A stretch of DNA of 64,000 bases from assembly GCA_003248935.1 (NCBI GenBank), contig QFQF01000004.1:62001-126000 (forward strand), written 5' to 3'. Source of the DNA: Sphingobium sp. Lineage in GTDB: Bacteria > Pseudomonadota > Alphaproteobacteria > Sphingomonadales > Sphingomonadaceae. Below are positions 16,598 to 24,274 of this stretch, in pieces. Both the position numbers and the translations under genes were made by a program. A model generated the notes under the pieces. It had not been told where the DNA came from. It ran no database searches and saw only the letters and a list, made by a program, of their open reading frames with translations. Positions within the stretch are counted from its first letter, which is position 1. Each line of letters starts with the position of its first letter.

Positions 16598-16975
16598 ATG
16601 ACGACCCTTACCGAGACCGTCCACGCTGCCGAGCATATCGTCAGCGAGGCGAACGGCGATCTCTCGCGCGAGAAGATCACCCTCAAGAGCGGCCAGAAGT
16701 ACGGCGCCGCCACCGTTCTCGCCAAGTTCACCAGCGGCGGCGACACGGGCAAATATACCAAGCTCACGCCCGCCGCGAGCGACGGCAGCCAGACCGCCTG
16801 CGCCACGCTGTATGCCGACGTCGACGCGACGTCCGCCGACACGCCCGGCGTTGCCCACGTCCGCGACTGCGAGGTCAACGGCGACATCATCATTTTCCCG
16901 TCCGGTATCTCCGCGCCGAACAAGGCGACGGCGATCACCAACCTTGCCGCCGTGGGCATCATCGTCCGCAGCTAA
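16598..16975 (+). CDS. Head decoration protein (gpD-like)
   Basis: 125 residues with the lambda gpD/HDPD pattern: SREKITLKSGQKYGAATVLA, KYTKLTPAASDGSQTACATL, PGVAHVRDCEVNGDIIIFPSG. Trimers clamp the expanded capsid. An A/G-rich sequence ending 9 nt before the ATG serves as ribosome-binding site. A second copy of this domain forms the N-terminus of the large tail protein at 34001. Confidence 0.88.
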   Translation: MTTLTETVHAAEHIVSEANGDLSREKITLKSGQKYGAATVLAKFTSGGDTGKYTKLTPAASDGSQTACATLYADVDATSADTPGVAHVRDCEVNGDIIIFPSGISAPNKATAITNLAAVGIIVRS

Positions 16976-17000
16976 CCAATCCCTCCCGTGGTCGCCGACT

Positions 17001-17034
17001 GGGCGCCGAGGCACATGCTTCGGCGCCCTTTTTT
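17001..17034 (+). terminator. Rho-independent terminator between decoration and capsid genes
   Basis: GGGCGCCGA (17001-17009) pairs with TCGGCGCCC (17020-17028); three more inner pairs leave an ACAT loop, and six T follow. It lies inside the late operon, so it probably attenuates or processes rather than ends the transcript. Similar hairpins precede three other late genes. Confidence 0.75.
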
Positions 17035-17066
17035 GTGCCTGCGGGCCTCAGAAGGACCGCCTTCCC

Positions 17067-18083
17067 ATGCTTACCATGAACGTCTTCACCCAGGACGCGT
17101 TCTCGGCGATCTCGCTGACGGACGCGATCCGCCGCAAGCCGACCGTCCCCGGACTCATCGGCGCACTCGGCCTGTTCGTCCCCAAGCCAGTCCGCACCCG
17201 CACCGTCGCGATCGAGATGAAGGGCGGCCAGCTCAACATCATCCAGACCAGCGACCCGGGCGCGCCGCGTACCCGCCGGTCCAACGACAAGCGCACCATC
17301 ATCGATCTGCGCACCCGCCGGGTCGAGGAGGCGAGCCGGATCGAGGCGGAAACGCTGCAGGGCATCCGCGCCTTCGGTTCCGAGACCGAACTCCAGTCGC
17401 TCCAGATGGAAGTCGCGGATCGCCAGTCCGGCCTGATCGATGACGTGTCAGCGACGATCGAGCGCCTGCGCCTCGGCGCCGTCGGCGGCGTCGTCTATGA
17501 CGCGGACGACAGTGTCATCTACAATTATTACAATACGTTCGGCTTCACCGCTCCCACCGAAATCGCATTCGACTGGGCCAACAAGACGAAGGTGAAGAAG
17601 TTCATCGCGAACAACGTCACCCGCCCGATCGTGCGCGCCATGGGTGGCCTCGCCCCTCCGGGCATGCGGATCATCGCCCTGTGCGGCGACGACTTCTACG
17701 ACGACATGCAGGAGAACGCGGAATATCGCGCGACCTATCTCAACACGAGCAACGCCAGCAAGTTGCTGGAGAACACCGTGTTCGACGCGGTCGAGGCGTG
17801 GGGCGTCACCTGGATCAACTACAAGGGCACGGACGATAACTCCAAGGTCGCGGTGCCCGCATCCAAGGTGAAGTTCTTCCCGTCCGGTGTGCGCGGCCTC
17901 TATCAGGAAGCATTCTCACCAGCTCCGACGTTCCCGACCGTCAACACGCTCGGCCTGCCCTGGTACAGCCGCGTCGTGGTCGACAAGGACCGCGAGGAAT
18001 GGGCCGACGTCGAACTGGAGACGTATCGCCTTCCGATCTGCACGCGTCCCGAGACGCTGCTGACGGGCCGCACCGGCTCGTAA
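17067..18083 (+). CDS. Major capsid protein, lambda gpE family
   Basis: 338 residues, matching gpE length. Typical segments: KPTVPGLIGALGLFVPKPVR, GQLNIIQTSDPGAPRT, and the central FNYYNTFGF-like run (IYNYYNTFGFTAPTEI). The frame is open upstream through the terminator, but ATG 17067 with an AAGGA motif is the sensible start. Forms the HK97-fold shell. Confidence 0.92.
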   Translation: MLTMNVFTQDAFSAISLTDAIRRKPTVPGLIGALGLFVPKPVRTRTVAIEMKGGQLNIIQTSDPGAPRTRRSNDKRTIIDLRTRRVEEASRIEAETLQGIRAFGSETELQSLQMEVADRQSGLIDDVSATIERLRLGAVGGVVYDADDSVIYNYYNTFGFTAPTEIAFDWANKTKVKKFIANNVTRPIVRAMGGLAPPGMRIIALCGDDFYDDMQENAEYRATYLNTSNASKLLENTVFDAVEAWGVTWINYKGTDDNSKVAVPASKVKFFPSGVRGLYQEAFSPAPTFPTVNTLGLPWYSRVVVDKDREEWADVELETYRLPICTRPETLLTGRTGS

Positions 18084-18114
18084 TCCGTCAACCTCACAGC
18101 ACAAAGAGTTCGTC

Positions 18115-18519
18115 ATGGACACGATCGCCTGCAAGGCGCAGCGCGCCTTCACTTACTTCGTTCCGGGATACGGCCAGGTCCATGGCGACCCCGACAATGC
18201 CGAGGCACGGGAGCCGCTGGTTCCCGTGTCCGTCATTAGCCATCTTGTCGATCAGGAGAAGATCGAGGAGCCGGATGGCTGGGTTGATCCGGCAGCCGAC
18301 ACCACGCCACCGCCACCGCCCTCCGATCCCGCGCCCGTCGGGGACACCTCGATCACCATGACCCATCTGGGTCGGGGCAGGTACGAGATCAAAGGCCCCG
18401 GCGTGCCAGAGGGCACGTTCGCCCAGGGCAAGAGGGACGCGCAGACGATGGTCGAACTTGCGCGCGAAAGGCATGCGAATGCGAGTGCCGTGGCGCAGGA
18501 CGACGGCGCGCCGATCTGA
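18115..18519 (+). CDS. Head protein of unknown role, 134 aa
   Basis: N-terminal 55 residues look folded (AFTYFVPGYGQVHGDPDNAE, VSVISHLVDQEKI), then a Pro-rich linker and a second small domain (SITMTHLGRGRYEIKGPG). It sits where lambda has FI. No family recognised. Overlaps the next gene by 1 nt. Confidence 0.55.
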   Translation: MDTIACKAQRAFTYFVPGYGQVHGDPDNAEAREPLVPVSVISHLVDQEKIEEPDGWVDPAADTTPPPPPSDPAPVGDTSITMTHLGRGRYEIKGPGVPEGTFAQGKRDAQTMVELARERHANASAVAQDDGAPI

Positions 18520-18860
18520 TGCCCATCCCCGATCTGGAGAGCAGGACGCAAGCCCTGTTCTCCGTTGCCGACGACTGGCTGGGTGACAGTATTGTGATCA
18601 CCCCGCCGTCCGGCGACCCGATCACCGTCAAGGCGCATGTGAGCCACAGGGACACCCGCCTGGACTTCGGCGCGAGCGCCGCGACCGTGCAGGACGCGTT
18701 GCTCGACATCGACATGGCGCTGGTGCCGGGCAAGCCCGACGCCACATGGCGGATCGCCCTGCCACGTATCGCCGGGAAGACCTTTCAGCCGCGCGGTGTC
18801 GAGCGCGACATCAGCGGGTTCCGGTGGGAATTCGGCATCAAGGAAGTCGTCGGTGCCTGA
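18519..18860 (+). CDS. Head-tail connector-like protein, 113 aa
   Basis: Beta-rich 113-residue protein (DSIVITPPSGDPITVKAHVS; GFRWEFGIKEV) located between capsid and tail genes where lambda encodes FII/Z. Start overlaps the previous stop (TGATG). Role inferred from position. Confidence 0.55.
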   Translation: MPIPDLESRTQALFSVADDWLGDSIVITPPSGDPITVKAHVSHRDTRLDFGASAATVQDALLDIDMALVPGKPDATWRIALPRIAGKTFQPRGVERDISGFRWEFGIKEVVGA

Positions 18861-19329
18861 GGCGGCGCTGTACAAGGTGCAGGCCCGCTACAAGGCGCTG
18901 CTCGACACCATCCCCGGCCTGCACACGTTCATCGACCGCAGCGACGCGGAGCCGCTAGACGAGAGCGAGCGCCCGGCCGTGAGCATCCGCGTGCCCAGCG
19001 TCCAGTTCGAACCGGGCGGGCAGGAAGAAGCCGGCATGCGCTACCAGATGCGCCACCGGGCCGCGTTCCAGTTCGATTTCGTCAGCGCGAACATGGCTGG
19101 CGAGACCATCGACGCGGTCAACCAGGCGATGATCGCGCGGTTCGTCGCCCTGCTTGCCGCCGATCCGACATTGGGCGGCATGGTTGAATCCAGCGCGCCT
19201 CAGGCTGCGTCGGGCTCCGAGCATGACGGGGCCGACGTGGGCACCGCAATTCTGGAAATTCAGTCCGTTTTCTACACGCCCGAAGATGACTGGTTCACCG
19301 TCATCGGCATGGGCGGCGTCACTTTCTGA
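18853..19329 (+). CDS. Tail terminator / minor tail protein (gpU-like position)
   Basis: 158 residues from a GTG at 18853 that overlaps the previous gene by 8 nt. N-terminal helix (LYKVQARYKALLDTIPGLHT) followed by strands with a conserved-looking YQMRHRAAFQFDF, typical of tail-terminator proteins. Would cap the tail tube for head joining. Confidence 0.55.
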   Translation: MPEAALYKVQARYKALLDTIPGLHTFIDRSDAEPLDESERPAVSIRVPSVQFEPGGQEEAGMRYQMRHRAAFQFDFVSANMAGETIDAVNQAMIARFVALLAADPTLGGMVESSAPQAASGSEHDGADVGTAILEIQSVFYTPEDDWFTVIGMGGVTF

Positions 19330-19352
19330 CCCCTCACATCCAAGGAAAATCC

Positions 19353-19550
19353 ATGTCCAAGGCACCGGATATCGCCCCGGCGCTGCCTGCTGGCTGCGTC
19401 GATTTCAACAAGCTGCACGACGCCCTGATCAAGGGTGACGAGAAGGCGGTCGAGAAGGCCGTCGTCATCCCCGAGGCCGAGCGCCCCGCGCCCGAGCCGA
19501 AGGCCGCGCCAGCCCCATCGCCCGCTCCCGCCCCGCGCGCGGCTGAATAA
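19353..19550 (+). CDS. Small protein with Pro/Ala-rich tail, 65 aa
   Basis: First 40 residues form a helical unit (FNKLHDALIKGDEKAVEKAV); the rest is an alternating Ala-Pro tail. ATG at 19353 after an AAGGAAA motif. Unrecognised; directly precedes the tail tube gene. Confidence 0.5.
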   Translation: MSKAPDIAPALPAGCVDFNKLHDALIKGDEKAVEKAVVIPEAERPAPEPKAAPAPSPAPAPRAAE

Positions 19551-19562
19551 GGAGACACCCCC

Positions 19563-20750
19563 ATGGCATTCCTGTCCCAGCAGTCGGCGCTTGCGCTGAC
19601 TGTCGAAAGCACGTCGGGCGTGTTCAATCCGCCCAGCGCCTCCGCCGACATCTTCCCGGTCGCCAACCTCCGGCCCCAGATCGAGGGCATCACGACGTCC
19701 AACCCGGAATATCTGGGCACGATCCACGCTCCCGGTGACTTCGTGATCGGCAGCAAGGTCAGCATCAGCTTTTCGATCACGCTCCGCCCGCCCGGCGGCG
19801 CCGCGCCGCCCGTTGCTGGCGCCTTCATCCCCGGGCGTGTACTGCGCGCGGGCGGCTTCACCGAAACCATTCTGTCGGCCGCCGTTCCCGTCGCGCCCGA
19901 AGCGATCGGCGGCAGCCCCACCACCTCGACGGTCACGCTGGGCTCGAGTGCCGCTGCAACCGCGCAACTCTACAAGGGGCTCGCCCTTCTCCTCTCCGAC
20001 AATGGTGCCGCGTATCGCAACCAGTTGACCGCGATCCGCAACTACACCGCAGGTAAGGTCGCCACCCTGGCCGAAGTGCTTGGCGCGGCCCCCGGGGCGA
20101 ACTACCAGATCCCCAAGCAGCTTGCCTATGTGCAGTCTGGTTCTGAGGCGCTTCCCACCCTGTCGGCGAGTTTCTGGATGGGGCAGGTCCGCTACGATTG
20201 TGTCGGCCTGTCGCTGTCGTCGATGCGCTTCAACTTTCCGGTCTCGACCCGCGACGCGACCGAGTATCCGATGATCGAATGCACGTTGGAAGGCGACATC
20301 TACGCATTCGCCGACGAGACCGCGCCGGTGATCGGTGCCCTGGGTGGCATCCCGACATTCAAGGACGGCGATTTCTGGATCGCGAACAAGGCGCTGGGGG
20401 GATCGCAGTTCAGTGTCGACATGGGCATCCGCAACGCCTCTCCGCCGAACCCGAACAAGGCCAGCGGTAACGATGCGGCCCAGTTGGTCGGCACGAAGCG
20501 CACCGCGTCCATCACGCTCAACCACCGGCTCAAGTCCGATATCGACTTCTATCAGAAGGCGATCGACCAGAGCTATCATGCGCTGTGGGCACAGTATGGA
20601 TACACGGCCGGCGCGATGGTCGGCTTCCTGATCCCGAACGGTCGTTTCAACTACCCCAACCCGGATAACTCAGGCGAATTCGTGACCCAGGCGATCGACA
20701 TGCTGATCGACGACGCGGCGCAGGGTTTGAGTTTGTACTTCCCCTACTGA
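19563..20750 (+). CDS. Major tail tube protein
   Basis: 395 residues, beta-rich, starting MAFLSQQSALALTVESTSGV. Repeated strand-turn patterns and a TTP-like core (VGTKRTASITLNHRLKSDID) fit a long-tailed siphovirus tube protein carrying an extra surface domain, since lambda gpV is only about 246 residues. Good ribosome-binding site (AAGGAGA). Followed by the frameshifting chaperone gene, as expected for the tube gene. Confidence 0.75.
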   Translation: MAFLSQQSALALTVESTSGVFNPPSASADIFPVANLRPQIEGITTSNPEYLGTIHAPGDFVIGSKVSISFSITLRPPGGAAPPVAGAFIPGRVLRAGGFTETILSAAVPVAPEAIGGSPTTSTVTLGSSAAATAQLYKGLALLLSDNGAAYRNQLTAIRNYTAGKVATLAEVLGAAPGANYQIPKQLAYVQSGSEALPTLSASFWMGQVRYDCVGLSLSSMRFNFPVSTRDATEYPMIECTLEGDIYAFADETAPVIGALGGIPTFKDGDFWIANKALGGSQFSVDMGIRNASPPNPNKASGNDAAQLVGTKRTASITLNHRLKSDIDFYQKAIDQSYHALWAQYGYTAGAMVGFLIPNGRFNYPNPDNSGEFVTQAIDMLIDDAAQGLSLYFPY

Positions 20751-20772
20751 CCCCTCTTCCCGGAGAAACATC

Positions 20773-21549
20773 GTGACGAAATACCCCGTCGAGGGGCGCG
20801 AGGCCGAATGGTTCTCACCCCCTTCGCTCGCCAATCTCCCGTCGCCCCCGTCCTTCCTGCTCAGGCCGGGCACGCGACGGGAGCGCCGGCTGTATCAGCG
20901 CATGCTGGTGCGCGAAGGCTTGCGACTCCACTCGCAGGAGGATTTCCGCAAGGAAACCCTGCTCGGCCTCGAAGCGCTCTGGTCGCCCGAGCATTTCGCC
21001 GAATATGAGGGGCGTCTGCGCGGTTACTGGGACGCGTTCGACCAGTTCCAGACCGAGCATGCCGGCACGGACGACGCGCCGGACTTCGAGCATCCCGACG
21101 CGGGCGCTGTCGATGACCTGACGCGCCGGGTAACCGCGTCGTGGCGCCCGCTGCGCGATCTCGCGGCCGACCTCATCGCGTTCAACGCCGACTCCCCGAC
21201 GATCATGCTTTCCGTCCTCGTCGACGGCTGGAAACATCTCGACGTTCCGTTCGCCCGTGAAGAGGGCGTCGTCACACTCGACAAGCTCGAAGACGTCGAG
21301 GACGCGCTTCTCGCCGTCGAGCGCGAGGCGATGGAGCGCAAGATCGAGGGGGTATCTCCTTCACTCGCATGGCTGCAACTGCGCGCCGAAGCCGGTGCCC
21401 GCCTCTTCCTGTCGAGGACCGAGGAAAAAAACTCCGCATCGCCGTCGCTGTCGCCACCCACCCCGAGCATTTCGCTGACGGATGGGCCGGAAATTCCGGA
21501 TGGCACATCGACGGCGTCGGAGACTTCAACGTCAACCCCGCCGGCCTGA
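20773..21549 (+). CDS. Tail assembly chaperone, short form (gpG-like)
   Basis: 258 residues from a GTG start at 20773. Helical; interacts with the tape measure in the lambda model. A slippery heptamer at 21426-21432 lies in the correct phase near codon 220, after which the zero-frame tail is low-complexity Ser/Thr/Pro (SPPTPSISL...), typical of a non-essential read-out end. The longer -1 product is listed separately. Confidence 0.72.
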   Translation: MTKYPVEGREAEWFSPPSLANLPSPPSFLLRPGTRRERRLYQRMLVREGLRLHSQEDFRKETLLGLEALWSPEHFAEYEGRLRGYWDAFDQFQTEHAGTDDAPDFEHPDAGAVDDLTRRVTASWRPLRDLAADLIAFNADSPTIMLSVLVDGWKHLDVPFAREEGVVTLDKLEDVEDALLAVEREAMERKIEGVSPSLAWLQLRAEAGARLFLSRTEEKNSASPSLSPPTPSISLTDGPEIPDGTSTASETSTSTPPA

Positions 21550-21716
21550 TCGACGACGAGGATCGCGAACTCGTGCAAATCTATCAGCGGTGCGACCGTG
21601 GAATGAGCGGGATGGTCTGGCCTGACGGCAAGGCCTTGCTCGATCAGCCGAATCGCCTCATTCAGGCTTTCGACGTGATTGGAGTTGCGTTGGCGGCCGA
21701 GAGGAAGCGGAAATGA
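20773..21716 (+). CDS. Tail assembly chaperone, -1 frameshift form (gpGT-like)
   Basis: Slippage at A_AAA_AAC joins codons 1-220 to the overlapping -1 frame, which reads KKLRIAVAVATHPEHFADGW and ends at the TGA of 21714-21716, giving about 314 residues. The -1 segment looks folded (NVNPAGLIDDEDRELVQIYQ) and has its own Met codon only at 21369, without a good ribosome-binding site. This is the lambda G/GT arrangement. Lies between tube and tape measure. Confidence 0.72.
21426..21432 (+). promoter_or_regulatory. Programmed -1 ribosomal slippery site
   Basis: The zero-frame codons GAA AAA AAC end the heptamer A_AAA_AAC, the X_XXY_YYZ form in correct phase, and the -1 frame stays open for 94 more residues. 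I did not identify a clear downstream pseudoknot. Confidence 0.75.
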
Positions 21717-22276
21717 GGTGGGGGATCGTCACAAATGAGGTAACTGCCTTAGCATTAATTGTCACCCTTTCAGGGTGTGGCGGCACTAGAGATTCGGCTG
21801 AAAATGTGATGGCTGAAATCTCGGCTCATTGGGAGAAAAAATCAGATGGGAGCCAAGTTGCATTCGTCACCATGAATGATGGCCAGACAAGCGCGGCCGT
21901 CAGATGCTGGCCCGACGGAGAGCCAGGATTTCTTTGCGTGAAAGCAGCAAAATACAATAACTATGTCGCGATGACGACGATATCGCGCGGCAGGGAACAT
22001 GAGTTGCCGACTATCATATTACCGCCATCAAACTATGGGGGGTATTGGTGCAGATATTCCAGTCTCTCAGGTTTGGAAGAGGGAATCGCGGAACTGGATT
22101 CAAACGAAGTAGGAAAAAGCGCTCGTTGGTCGGGGAAATACGTGAAAACTTACATGCGCGATAATAACGTGTCCGGCCTCGGGCATTTCGGATGCTTAGA
22201 TGTCCTTGATGCCATCCGAAGGGGAAGCCTTGAAACGATCGGCACGACATCCGTTACGAGACGGATGATTGGGTGA
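21713..22276 (+). CDS. Lipoprotein, probable moron
   Basis: 187 residues. After a short N-terminus comes a hydrophobic run ending in a lipobox (ALALIVTLSGCGG, Cys near residue 22). The mature part is Cys-containing and soluble. The ATG overlaps the chaperone stop (ATGA). Base composition is more AT-rich than the flanking tail genes, a sign of recent acquisition. Could be surface-exposed in the lysogen; function unknown. Confidence 0.55.
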   Translation: MRWGIVTNEVTALALIVTLSGCGGTRDSAENVMAEISAHWEKKSDGSQVAFVTMNDGQTSAAVRCWPDGEPGFLCVKAAKYNNYVAMTTISRGREHELPTIILPPSNYGGYWCRYSSLSGLEEGIAELDSNEVGKSARWSGKYVKTYMRDNNVSGLGHFGCLDVLDAIRRGSLETIGTTSVTRRMIG

Positions 22277-22323
22277 ACGCATCAATGCGAGTAACGACGG
22301 CAAAGATACTTCCGGAGGTGGGT

Positions 22324-22473
22324 ATGAAGATCATCGGGCTCATCGCAGGCGCGGCTTTGGCGATGTCGTTGGCGTCCTGTGACGGTAAGCGCTTGGCCCC
22401 TCCTCCATGTAAAAAGGGGAAGCCTTGCGGCATGGCCTGCATACCAAAAGATCGGCAGTGCCATGTCGATTGA
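22324..22473 (+). CDS. Small Cys-rich lipoprotein, 49 aa
   Basis: ATG at 22324 after a strong GGAGGTGGG site. Signal and lipobox AMSLASC (Cys19) are followed by a compact Cys-rich motif CKKGKPCGMACIPKDRQC. The C-x(4)-K-P-C-G pattern recurs in many small bacterial proteins as I recall, with unknown function. An upstream in-frame ATG (22273) exists but lacks this ribosome-binding site. Confidence 0.6.
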   Translation: MKIIGLIAGAALAMSLASCDGKRLAPPPCKKGKPCGMACIPKDRQCHVD

Positions 22474-22477
22474 AGTT

Positions 22478-22501
22478 GATCACTATAAGCGCTTAGTGAT
22501 C
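22478..22501. repeat. Palindrome downstream of lipoprotein gene
   Basis: GATCACTA (22478-22485) and TAGTGATC (22494-22501) flank an 8-nt loop. Five T follow 10 nt later (22512-22516), so it may act as a weak terminator of the + strand lipoprotein transcript. Confidence 0.4.
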
Positions 22502-22542
22502 GTCCAAAACCTTTTTCGGCGAGACCACGCATAGCTTCAAGC

Positions 22543-22580
22543 CGAGGCAAGGCGCTAAGGAAATTCAGCGCCTTGCCTCG
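22543..22580. terminator. 14-bp perfect hairpin between convergent genes
   Basis: CGAGGCAAGGCGCT (22543-22556) and its exact complement (22567-22580) with a 10-nt loop. It includes the stop of the minus-strand membrane gene. No long T-run on either side; may act as a bidirectional transcription barrier or mRNA stabiliser. Confidence 0.45.
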
Positions 22581-22849
22581 ACAGCATGGCAAATGAGGGC
22601 GGCGACCAATCCCATCGCCCCGATGATCGAGAATAACATTCCGCCAGCAATTGCGACTTGCTGGCGGAGGACAAGTGCAGGATCGGGGACTTTCTCTCCG
22701 GTCGTCAATTCCATGCTGACGGACGCATCGTAAATCTTTGCAGGCACCATGATATCCATGTCGGTTGCCCGGAAGAACAAGACCAGTCCTCCTGCCAACA
22801 CGACCGCAGATAGGCCGTACGTCCAAAGCGTCCGTGTGGACAGTTTCAT
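22565..22849 (-). CDS. Two-TM membrane protein, 94 aa
   Basis: Hydrophobic segments at about residues 8-26 (LWTYGLSAVVLAGGLVLFF) and 66-90 (VAIAGGMLFSIIGAMGLVAAL) with a polar loop between. Cotranscribed with the ribbon-helix-helix gene (ATGA overlap) and therefore probably expressed in the lysogen. Function unknown; superinfection exclusion is a reasonable guess. Confidence 0.55.
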   Translation of the reverse strand: MKLSTRTLWTYGLSAVVLAGGLVLFFRATDMDIMVPAKIYDASVSMELTTGEKVPDPALVLRQQVAIAGGMLFSIIGAMGLVAALICHAVEARR

Positions 22850-23034
22850 GCCTGCTCTAATCCTTGGTCCACCAAACGGCGGATAGCTTCCGCCCTGGGG
22901 ATGTCTTCTCGTGCTGCAAAGTCGTCAATTTTCTTGCGTGCATCGACTGAGAAACGGACGCCCCACATGGGGTCAGAACCGGTAGCGGGCCTGCCCCGAC
23001 TTTTTTTTTGATTATCAGATATTGACGTCTTCAT
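22846..23034 (-). CDS. Ribbon-helix-helix repressor (Arc/CopG-like)
   Basis: 62 residues. After a basic N-terminus (KKSRGRPATGSDP) comes the RHH signature: strand WGVRFSVDARKKID, helices DFAAREDIPRAEAIRRLVDQGL. It diverges from the antirepressor operon; two TGATTATCA palindromes flank its start codon, one inside its own codons 6-9. Analogous to Arc/Mnt of P22 immI, it should repress the antirepressor promoter and its own gene. Confidence 0.72.
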   Translation of the reverse strand: MKTSISDNQKKSRGRPATGSDPMWGVRFSVDARKKIDDFAAREDIPRAEAIRRLVDQGLEQA

Positions 23035-23050
23035 GATTTGTGATTATCAA
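23009..23050 (+). promoter_or_regulatory. Antirepressor promoter with RHH operators
   Basis: TTGACG (23022-23027), 17-bp spacer and TATCAA (23045-23050) face the 23119 gene. The 9-bp palindrome TGAT-T-ATCA occurs at 23009-23017 and 23041-23049, 32 bp apart, the second covering the -10. Binding of the adjacent RHH protein would block transcription. Confidence 0.65.
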
Positions 23051-23118
23051 AAAAACAGGCCGATGGGAAGCGGGAACTTCCACACCGGCCCTAACCACCA
23101 CGATCTTAGGAGGATCGC

Positions 23119-23457
23119 ATGGCTTCGAAAGCCCATAGCAAGAAAACCCCTACCGCCCAAGGCTGGACCGTCTGCAAAGGCAATGGTTGCCCCGTTCCGC
23201 TTGGCACATTGGTCGCGGTCCGTCGCTTCAATGGCGACGCGGATACGTTCATCGCCGGTCGCCAAGGCGTTCTTGACGCCACCGGGCATAAGATCGCCGT
23301 CACTGGCGGCAGTTTCAGCGTGTGGGATCACCATGACGGCGGCCCGATGAGCGTAAAGGTCAAGGCCTATCGCGTGCTGACCAAGGCCAAGGTCATCGAG
23401 CGCAACATCGCCATGTTCCGCGAATGGCTGAACGTGCGCGAAGGAGAGATGGCATGA
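23119..23457 (+). CDS. Unknown protein, 112 aa, in antirepressor operon
   Basis: Starts MASKAHSKKTPTAQGWTVCK after an AGGAGG site. Beta-rich middle (LGTLVAVRRFNGDADTFIAG) and a helical C-terminus. First gene after the RHH-controlled promoter; its TGA overlaps the antirepressor ATG, so the two are coupled. Unrecognised. Confidence 0.55.
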   Translation: MASKAHSKKTPTAQGWTVCKGNGCPVPLGTLVAVRRFNGDADTFIAGRQGVLDATGHKIAVTGGSFSVWDHHDGGPMSVKVKAYRVLTKAKVIERNIAMFREWLNVREGEMA

Positions 23458-24161
23458 ACCTGATCCCCACCAACGCCGCCCAGACTATGAGCAGCCGGGA
23501 GATCGCCGAGTTGGTCGATAAACGGCACGACAATGTGAAGCGCACCATCGAAACGCTTGCGGAATCGGGCGTGATTGTCCGTCCTCAAATTGAGGATGAA
23601 CCCGAGGTCGACGCGATGGGCCGCACCCGCGTCACAAAGGTCTACGTGTTCACCGGAGAGCAGGGGAAACGGGACAGCATCGTGGTCGTTGCCCAGCTAT
23701 GCCCGGAGTTCACAGCCCGGTTGGTGGATCGCTGGGCAGAGTTGGAGCGAGCCGTGCAGTCGCACATGCTCGCGCTGCCGCAGGACTTCGCCTCCGCTCT
23801 CCGTGCGCTGGCCGATTCGACCGACAAGGTTCATGCTCTGGAGGCCAAGGTCGAGGCCGATGCGCCCAAGGTGGCATTCGCCGAGGGCGTGGTGGCCGCG
23901 CCGGACGCGATCAGCATCGGTCAGGCGGCGAAGATATTAGGGACGGGTCGCAACCGGTTGGCTTCGCTCATGCGGCAGGCCGGATGGCTCACGCGAACGA
24001 ATGAGCCATATCAGCCCAAGATCAACTCCGGACTGCTGGACGTGAAGATCGGGAGCTGGGAACATCCGGAGAAAGGCTTGCAACGCAGCGTCACAACACT
24101 TGTCACGGGCAAGGGGCTGGCAAAGTTGCGGACGATCGTTCATCCGCAACCCACACATTGA
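23454..24161 (+). CDS. Phage antirepressor, Rha N-terminus plus KilAC C-terminus
   Basis: 235 residues. Residues 12-45 (MSSREIAELVDKRHDNVKRT) match the Rha winged-helix region; a coiled linker follows; the C-terminal half (AISIGQAAKILGTGRNRLAS ... LVTGKGLAKLRTIV) matches the KilAC/ANT domain with its own HTH. ATG overlaps the upstream gene. Probably inactivates the C1-like repressor at 2950 when de-repressed. Its location among tail genes, under RHH control, copies the P22 immI logic. Confidence 0.78.
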   Translation: MNLIPTNAAQTMSSREIAELVDKRHDNVKRTIETLAESGVIVRPQIEDEPEVDAMGRTRVTKVYVFTGEQGKRDSIVVVAQLCPEFTARLVDRWAELERAVQSHMLALPQDFASALRALADSTDKVHALEAKVEADAPKVAFAEGVVAAPDAISIGQAAKILGTGRNRLASLMRQAGWLTRTNEPYQPKINSGLLDVKIGSWEHPEKGLQRSVTTLVTGKGLAKLRTIVHPQPTH

Positions 24162-24230
24162 GAGAGGCGCGAAGCGGCGGGGTTCATCCACACGTTTCCT
24201 CACGAACTTTAACGAGCATGCTGACCAAGC

Positions 24231-24258
24231 AAGGGCGGTTCTTCGGAGCCGCCCTTTT
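24231..24258 (+). terminator. Rho-independent terminator with UUCG tetraloop
   Basis: GGGCGGTTC (24233-24241) pairs with GAGCCGCCC (24246-24254) closing a TTCG loop; TTTT follows. Ends the antirepressor transcript, and lies 20 bp before the TTG start of the next tail gene, the same hairpin-then-RBS layout as at 33951 and 40246. Confidence 0.72.
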
Positions 24259-24274
24259 CATTTGGAGGATACAA

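Noticed and set aside
19272..20579. 435-codon minus-strand frame in the tail tube gene
   Set aside because: Arg/Gly/Asp-rich antisense shadow with no start signals in a late operon reading the other way.
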